Source of the DNA: Lagierella massiliensis
Lineage (GTDB): Bacteria; Bacillota; Clostridia; Tissierellales; Peptoniphilaceae
Reading direction: 5' to 3'
Assembly: GCF_001407835.1 (NCBI RefSeq)
Contig: NZ_CYUO01000005.1
Span: forward strand, 620,001 to 684,000
DNA: 64,000 nucleotides
Shown in pieces: positions 61,533-64,000 of this stretch; the first letter of the stretch is position 1; each line of letters begins with the position of its first letter. The translations under genes were made by a program, and so were the position numbers. The notes below the pieces were generated by a model. It was not told the origin of the DNA. It did not search any database and saw nothing but the letters and a program-made list of their open reading frames with translations.

Positions 61533-62327
61533 TTATAGATAATAAAAGACAGCTTCAATTTCTTTGATGTCTTTTCCTTTCAAAATTAAAGTATTACTTG
61601 AAACTTGAGTTGCGATGGAAATATTTGAAGCCTTTAAACATTCGCTTGCCTTTTTATATTCCACTTTTAACTCATATGGTTTTATTACAGGTTCAATTTT
61701 TGCAATTTTAGAAGAAGCTTCTAAAGTGGCTTCATAAATTTCTTTTTGAACTCTCTTTGGAGTCTTTGTTAAAATTGATTCTCCAAAGCCTTCATAAGAG
61801 TAAACTGTTTTTATAGTATTGTCTATCTTATTTACTTCATCACAAATTCCCTTGTCACCTGAAAGTAAAATAGTTCTTACTCCATGGTGAAGAGCTACAG
61901 AACTATTAAAAAGAAATTCAGAACATAGATTTCCGTTTAATTCAATTCTCTGGAACTTAGCTCCATTAAATGAATGGGCAAGGGGAGTTGTATCAGTGCT
62001 TGCTGCATTATGATATCCTATAAAGAAAATTCCATCATAACTTTCATCAATACCTTGAACCATTGAATGAGGATTGTGACTCCAGCCTCTTATTATTTTA
62101 CAATTTTCAGGAAATACATTTATGTCTAAATTGTTTCCAAGATAGTGGGCGTCCTTTATTACTATTTTACAGTCTGGATAATTTTCGTTCAATGCCCTTA
62201 CACATGCAAATACTTCATTTGTCATAATCTTTTTTTGCTCTTGATATTCAATGGAGTTTCCCATTGTGTACTCCCAATTCAAACAACCTGCGGTACCTTC
62301 AATATCTGAAGAAATATAAAATTTCAT
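61533..62327 (-). CDS. M55-family peptidase (DppA-like D-aminopeptidase)
   Basis: 264 aa from the ATG at 62327 (GGAGGTGG 4 bases upstream; an ATG 42 bases earlier is less likely). Peptidase_M55 family: the metal-site Asp and Glu in ISSDIEGTAG (Asp8, Glu10), His in KDAHYLGNN (about 60) and His in GYHNAAST (about 103). It would act as a zinc-dependent aminopeptidase on small peptides, probably cytoplasmic since no signal is present. TTGATT-17-TACAAT lies upstream (62373-62345). It fits a peptide-using organism. Confidence 0.9.
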   Translation of the reverse strand: MKFYISSDIEGTAGCLNWEYTMGNSIEYQEQKKIMTNEVFACVRALNENYPDCKIVIKDAHYLGNNLDINVFPENCKIIRGWSHNPHSMVQGIDESYDGIFFIGYHNAASTDTTPLAHSFNGAKFQRIELNGNLCSEFLFNSSVALHHGVRTILLSGDKGICDEVNKIDNTIKTVYSYEGFGESILTKTPKRVQKEIYEATLEASSKIAKIEPVIKPYELKVEYKKASECLKASNISIATQVSSNTLILKGKDIKEIEAVFYYL

Positions 62328-62344
62328 TATCCACCTCCAACTAT

Positions 62345-62373
62345 ATTGTAAAACTAAATTGTTTTGCAATCAA
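62345..62373 (-). promoter_or_regulatory. Promoter of the M55 peptidase gene
   Basis: Minus strand TTGATT (62373-62368), 17-base spacer, TACAAT (62350-62345), 18 bases before the ATG. Confidence 0.6.
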
Positions 62374-62465
62374 TGATAGAATTTTAAACTATTTAACCTA
62401 TTAATAAGATTTTTAAAAAGACTTGAACAGGTTTTTAATTTAAAAATATTTAACATTAAAAAACA

Positions 62466-62511
62466 TTGTTAAAAAAATCCTATTGATTAACATAATGCAA
62501 AATGTTATAAT
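62466..62511 (+). promoter_or_regulatory. rex promoter with Rex-half-site-like repeats
   Basis: TTGATT (62483-62488), 17-base spacer, TATAAT (62506-62511). TTGTTAA (62466-62472) and TTAACA (62487-62492) face each other as inverted half sites with 14 bases between; the second overlaps the -35. This is not the standard 4-base spacing, so autoregulation is only suggested. Confidence 0.55.
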
Positions 62512-62547
62512 ACATTTTATAGATAAGTTAGATATGGAGGAAAAATA

Positions 62548-63210
62548 ATGAGTAACAAACCCCGTGTGTCTTTGGCGGTAGTAAAAAGATTACCCAAATA
62601 TTATAGATATTTAGGTTTAATTTCAGATAGAGGAATAATTAGGGTTTCATCACAGGAGTTAAGTAGAATAACAGGTCTTACTGCTTCTCAAATCAGACAG
62701 GACTTAAATCATTTTGGTGGTTTTGGACAACAAGGATATGGATATAATGTTGAAGAACTTAAAAATGAAATTGAAAAAATTATAGGAATTGACAAGTCCT
62801 ACAATGCAATTGTGTTGGGGATGGGTAATATAGGTCAGGCAATTTATAAATATCCTGGTTTTAGTGAAAACTCAGGTTTTAATATAGTTGGATTATTTGA
62901 TGTTGATAAGAATTTAGTAGGAAAGACAATACTTGGAAATAAAATCCAACATATAGATAAACTTAAAACTTTTCTAAAAGAACAAAAGGTCGATATTGCA
63001 GTTCTATCAACTCCGACAGAAGTAGCTCAAGAGCTATGTGATATTTTGGTTGAAGGTAATGTTAAGGGAATATGGAACTTTGCATCCTTAGACCTAAAGC
63101 TACCAAAGTCTGTTGTTTTAGAAAATGTTCATTTAGATGAAAGTCTATTCACTTTGACATATTACTTGAATAACTTAGAAGACTATCCTGGAACTAAGAA
63201 TGAAAAGTAG
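62548..63210 (+). CDS. rex: Redox-sensing transcriptional repressor Rex
   Basis: 220 aa. N-terminal winged helix (about 5-80) with RLPKYYRYLGLISDRGIIRV and LTASQIRQDLNHFGGFGQQG, then the Rossmann domain with VLGMGNIGQAI (about 90-100), FDVDKNLVG and a C-terminal domain-swapped helix. It binds operators at low NADH/NAD+ and represses fermentation and hydrogenase genes in anaerobes. The gene ends with a terminator overlapping its stop; the ABC-F gene follows. The distant hydrogenase operon carries a possible Rex site. Confidence 0.96.
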   Translation: MSNKPRVSLAVVKRLPKYYRYLGLISDRGIIRVSSQELSRITGLTASQIRQDLNHFGGFGQQGYGYNVEELKNEIEKIIGIDKSYNAIVLGMGNIGQAIYKYPGFSENSGFNIVGLFDVDKNLVGKTILGNKIQHIDKLKTFLKEQKVDIAVLSTPTEVAQELCDILVEGNVKGIWNFASLDLKLPKSVVLENVHLDESLFTLTYYLNNLEDYPGTKNEK

Positions 63211-63228
63211 ACTTTGTCTACTTTTTTT
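63204..63228 (+). terminator. Terminator overlapping the rex stop codon
   Basis: AAAGTAGAC (63204-63212), TTT loop, GTCTACTTT (63216-63224), then Ts to 63228. The rex stop TAG (63208-63210) is inside the stem. Confidence 0.8.
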
Positions 63229-63243
63229 AAATTGAGGTAAATT

Positions 63244-64000
63244 ATGATATTACTTGATGCTAACAATATTACAAAATCATATGTTACCAAAGATGTCCTG
63301 ACAGGTGTAAGTTTTAACATTCAGGAGAGAGACAAAATTGGTCTTGTTGGAAACAATGGATGTGGTAAAACTACTTTGTTGAAAATTTTAATTGGTGAAA
63401 TTTCAAAAGACGGAGGAGACATATATCATAAAAAAGATTTATCTATAGGTTATTTAGAACAAATGACTACATTAGATCTTGAATGTTCAATTTATGAAGA
63501 ATGTCTTAAAGTTTTTGAAGATATAATAAAGCTTGAAGATGAAATTAGACAAATGGAGCAAAAAATCTCCACTGTGAAAAACCCAAATACTTTGGAAGAT
63601 TTGCTTTTAAAATATCAAAATATGCAAGACTCCTTTAATGACATGGATGGATATGAATACGATTCGCGGATAAGAGGTATGCTTAAAGGTCTTGGGTTTA
63701 GCGAAGAAGAGTTTGATAAGAGTATTAATAAATTATCTGGAGGACAAAAATCTCGTATTCAAATAGCAAAGTTACTGCTATCAAAGCCAGATATATTATT
63801 TTTAGATGAACCTACAAACCATCTTGATTTAAATGCCATTGACTTTTTACAAAACTTTTTAAAAGATTTCCAAGGTTCAGTCCTTGTAGTATCACACGAC
63901 AGATACTTTTTGGACAAAATTTGCAATAGAATTTTTCTTATGGAAGGTGGGAAAATTTTTGCTTACAGTGGAAATTATTCACAGTTTTCTGTGAAAAGGA
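63244..64000 (+). CDS. ABC-F type ATPase (3'-truncated by window edge)
   Basis: The frame is open from ATG 63244 to the end of the window, 252 codons seen. First ATPase domain with Walker A GNNGCGKTTL (about 36-45), signature LSGGQKSR (about 167), Walker B LLFLDEPTNHLD and switch histidine VSHDRYF. No membrane segment. The LDEPTNHLD motif and the loop organisation are typical of ABC-F proteins, which act on ribosomes (translation factors or antibiotic protection). The start has GAGGT 6 bases upstream. Subtype is undetermined because the second half is missing. Confidence 0.92.
   Translation, partial: MILLDANNITKSYVTKDVLTGVSFNIQERDKIGLVGNNGCGKTTLLKILIGEISKDGGDIYHKKDLSIGYLEQMTTLDLECSIYEECLKVFEDIIKLEDEIRQMEQKISTVKNPNTLEDLLLKYQNMQDSFNDMDGYEYDSRIRGMLKGLGFSEEEFDKSINKLSGGQKSRIQIAKLLLSKPDILFLDEPTNHLDLNAIDFLQNFLKDFQGSVLVVSHDRYFLDKICNRIFLMEGGKIFAYSGNYSQFSVKR

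Noticed and set aside
62548-64000. rex and ABC-F as one operon
   Set aside because: A strong terminator overlaps the rex stop codon, so read-through is expected to be low; co-transcription is not excluded.
1-64000. tRNA, rRNA or CRISPR arrays
   Set aside because: No cloverleaf, rRNA-like segment or regularly spaced repeats were recognised on reading; a dedicated scan could still find a missed tRNA.

Overview
The window is AT-rich, has short intergenic gaps and strong AGGAGG-type ribosome binding sites, and uses AGA/AGG for nearly all arginines outside the first 6 kb. It carries a V-type ATPase, an [FeFe] hydrogenase with NuoE/NuoF-like partners, an Nqr-type ion pump, a Rex redox repressor and MprF, with no respiratory oxidase genes. 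This points to a strictly anaerobic, low-GC Gram-positive bacterium of the Clostridia/Tissierellia kind (a Peptoniphilaceae-like amino-acid or peptide fermenter). The genus cannot be fixed from the sequence alone.

Layout: 1-5715 is a peptide/nickel-type ABC uptake operon (permease cut by the window edge, two ATPases, binding lipoprotein), followed by a decayed and then an intact DUF169 gene. Its arginine codons (CGT/CGA) differ from the rest and it is bordered by two insertion sequences, an IS3-family element (5961-7500) and an IS30-family element (7510-8596), so it looks acquired. 8710-12526 is a MacB-type ABC efflux operon headed by an unknown membrane protein. 12546-14823 (minus) is a NitT/TauT-type ABC importer with a degenerate ATPase. 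15002-18808 is the trimeric hydrogenase operon. 18920 is a membrane-bound J-domain protein. 19994-28377 is a nine-gene V-ATPase operon, followed by a DedA gene. 29502-35305 is an oligopeptide Opp operon, with a second OppA-like paralogue at 35660. 37542-40813 is mprF with an overlapping nitrilase-like gene, then a cation/proton antiporter. 42543-45739 (minus) is an ABC-2-like transporter pair. 45890-49791 (minus) is nqrBCDEF without nqrA. 49941-51105 holds a stand-alone NIF3-insert-like protein and an unknown protein. 51146-54645 (minus) is an FtsX/MacB-type ABC operon with a secreted CARDB-like protein. 54800-58860 is a DUF3841 gene with a heterodimeric ABC exporter. 58891-62327 (minus) holds an aldehyde dehydrogenase, a SpoIIM-like protein, a small P-loop-relic protein and an M55 aminopeptidase. 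The window ends with rex and a truncated ABC-F gene.

Physiology: peptides enter by the Opp and Dpp-like systems and are cleaved and fermented. Reducing equivalents are disposed of by the hydrogenase and the Nqr-type complex, which with the V-ATPase couple redox and ATP to an ion gradient. Rex probably reads NADH/NAD+. A Rex-like sequence lies inside the predicted hydrogenase promoter.

The observations most worth a second look are the Nqr operon with no nqrA beside it, the duplicated and decayed DUF169 gene with a structured leader, the nitrilase-like partner of MprF lacking its catalytic cysteine, the ABC ATPase lacking Q-loop and switch residues, and the leader structures and shared palindrome in front of the two OppA genes. 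No tRNA, rRNA or CRISPR array was seen.
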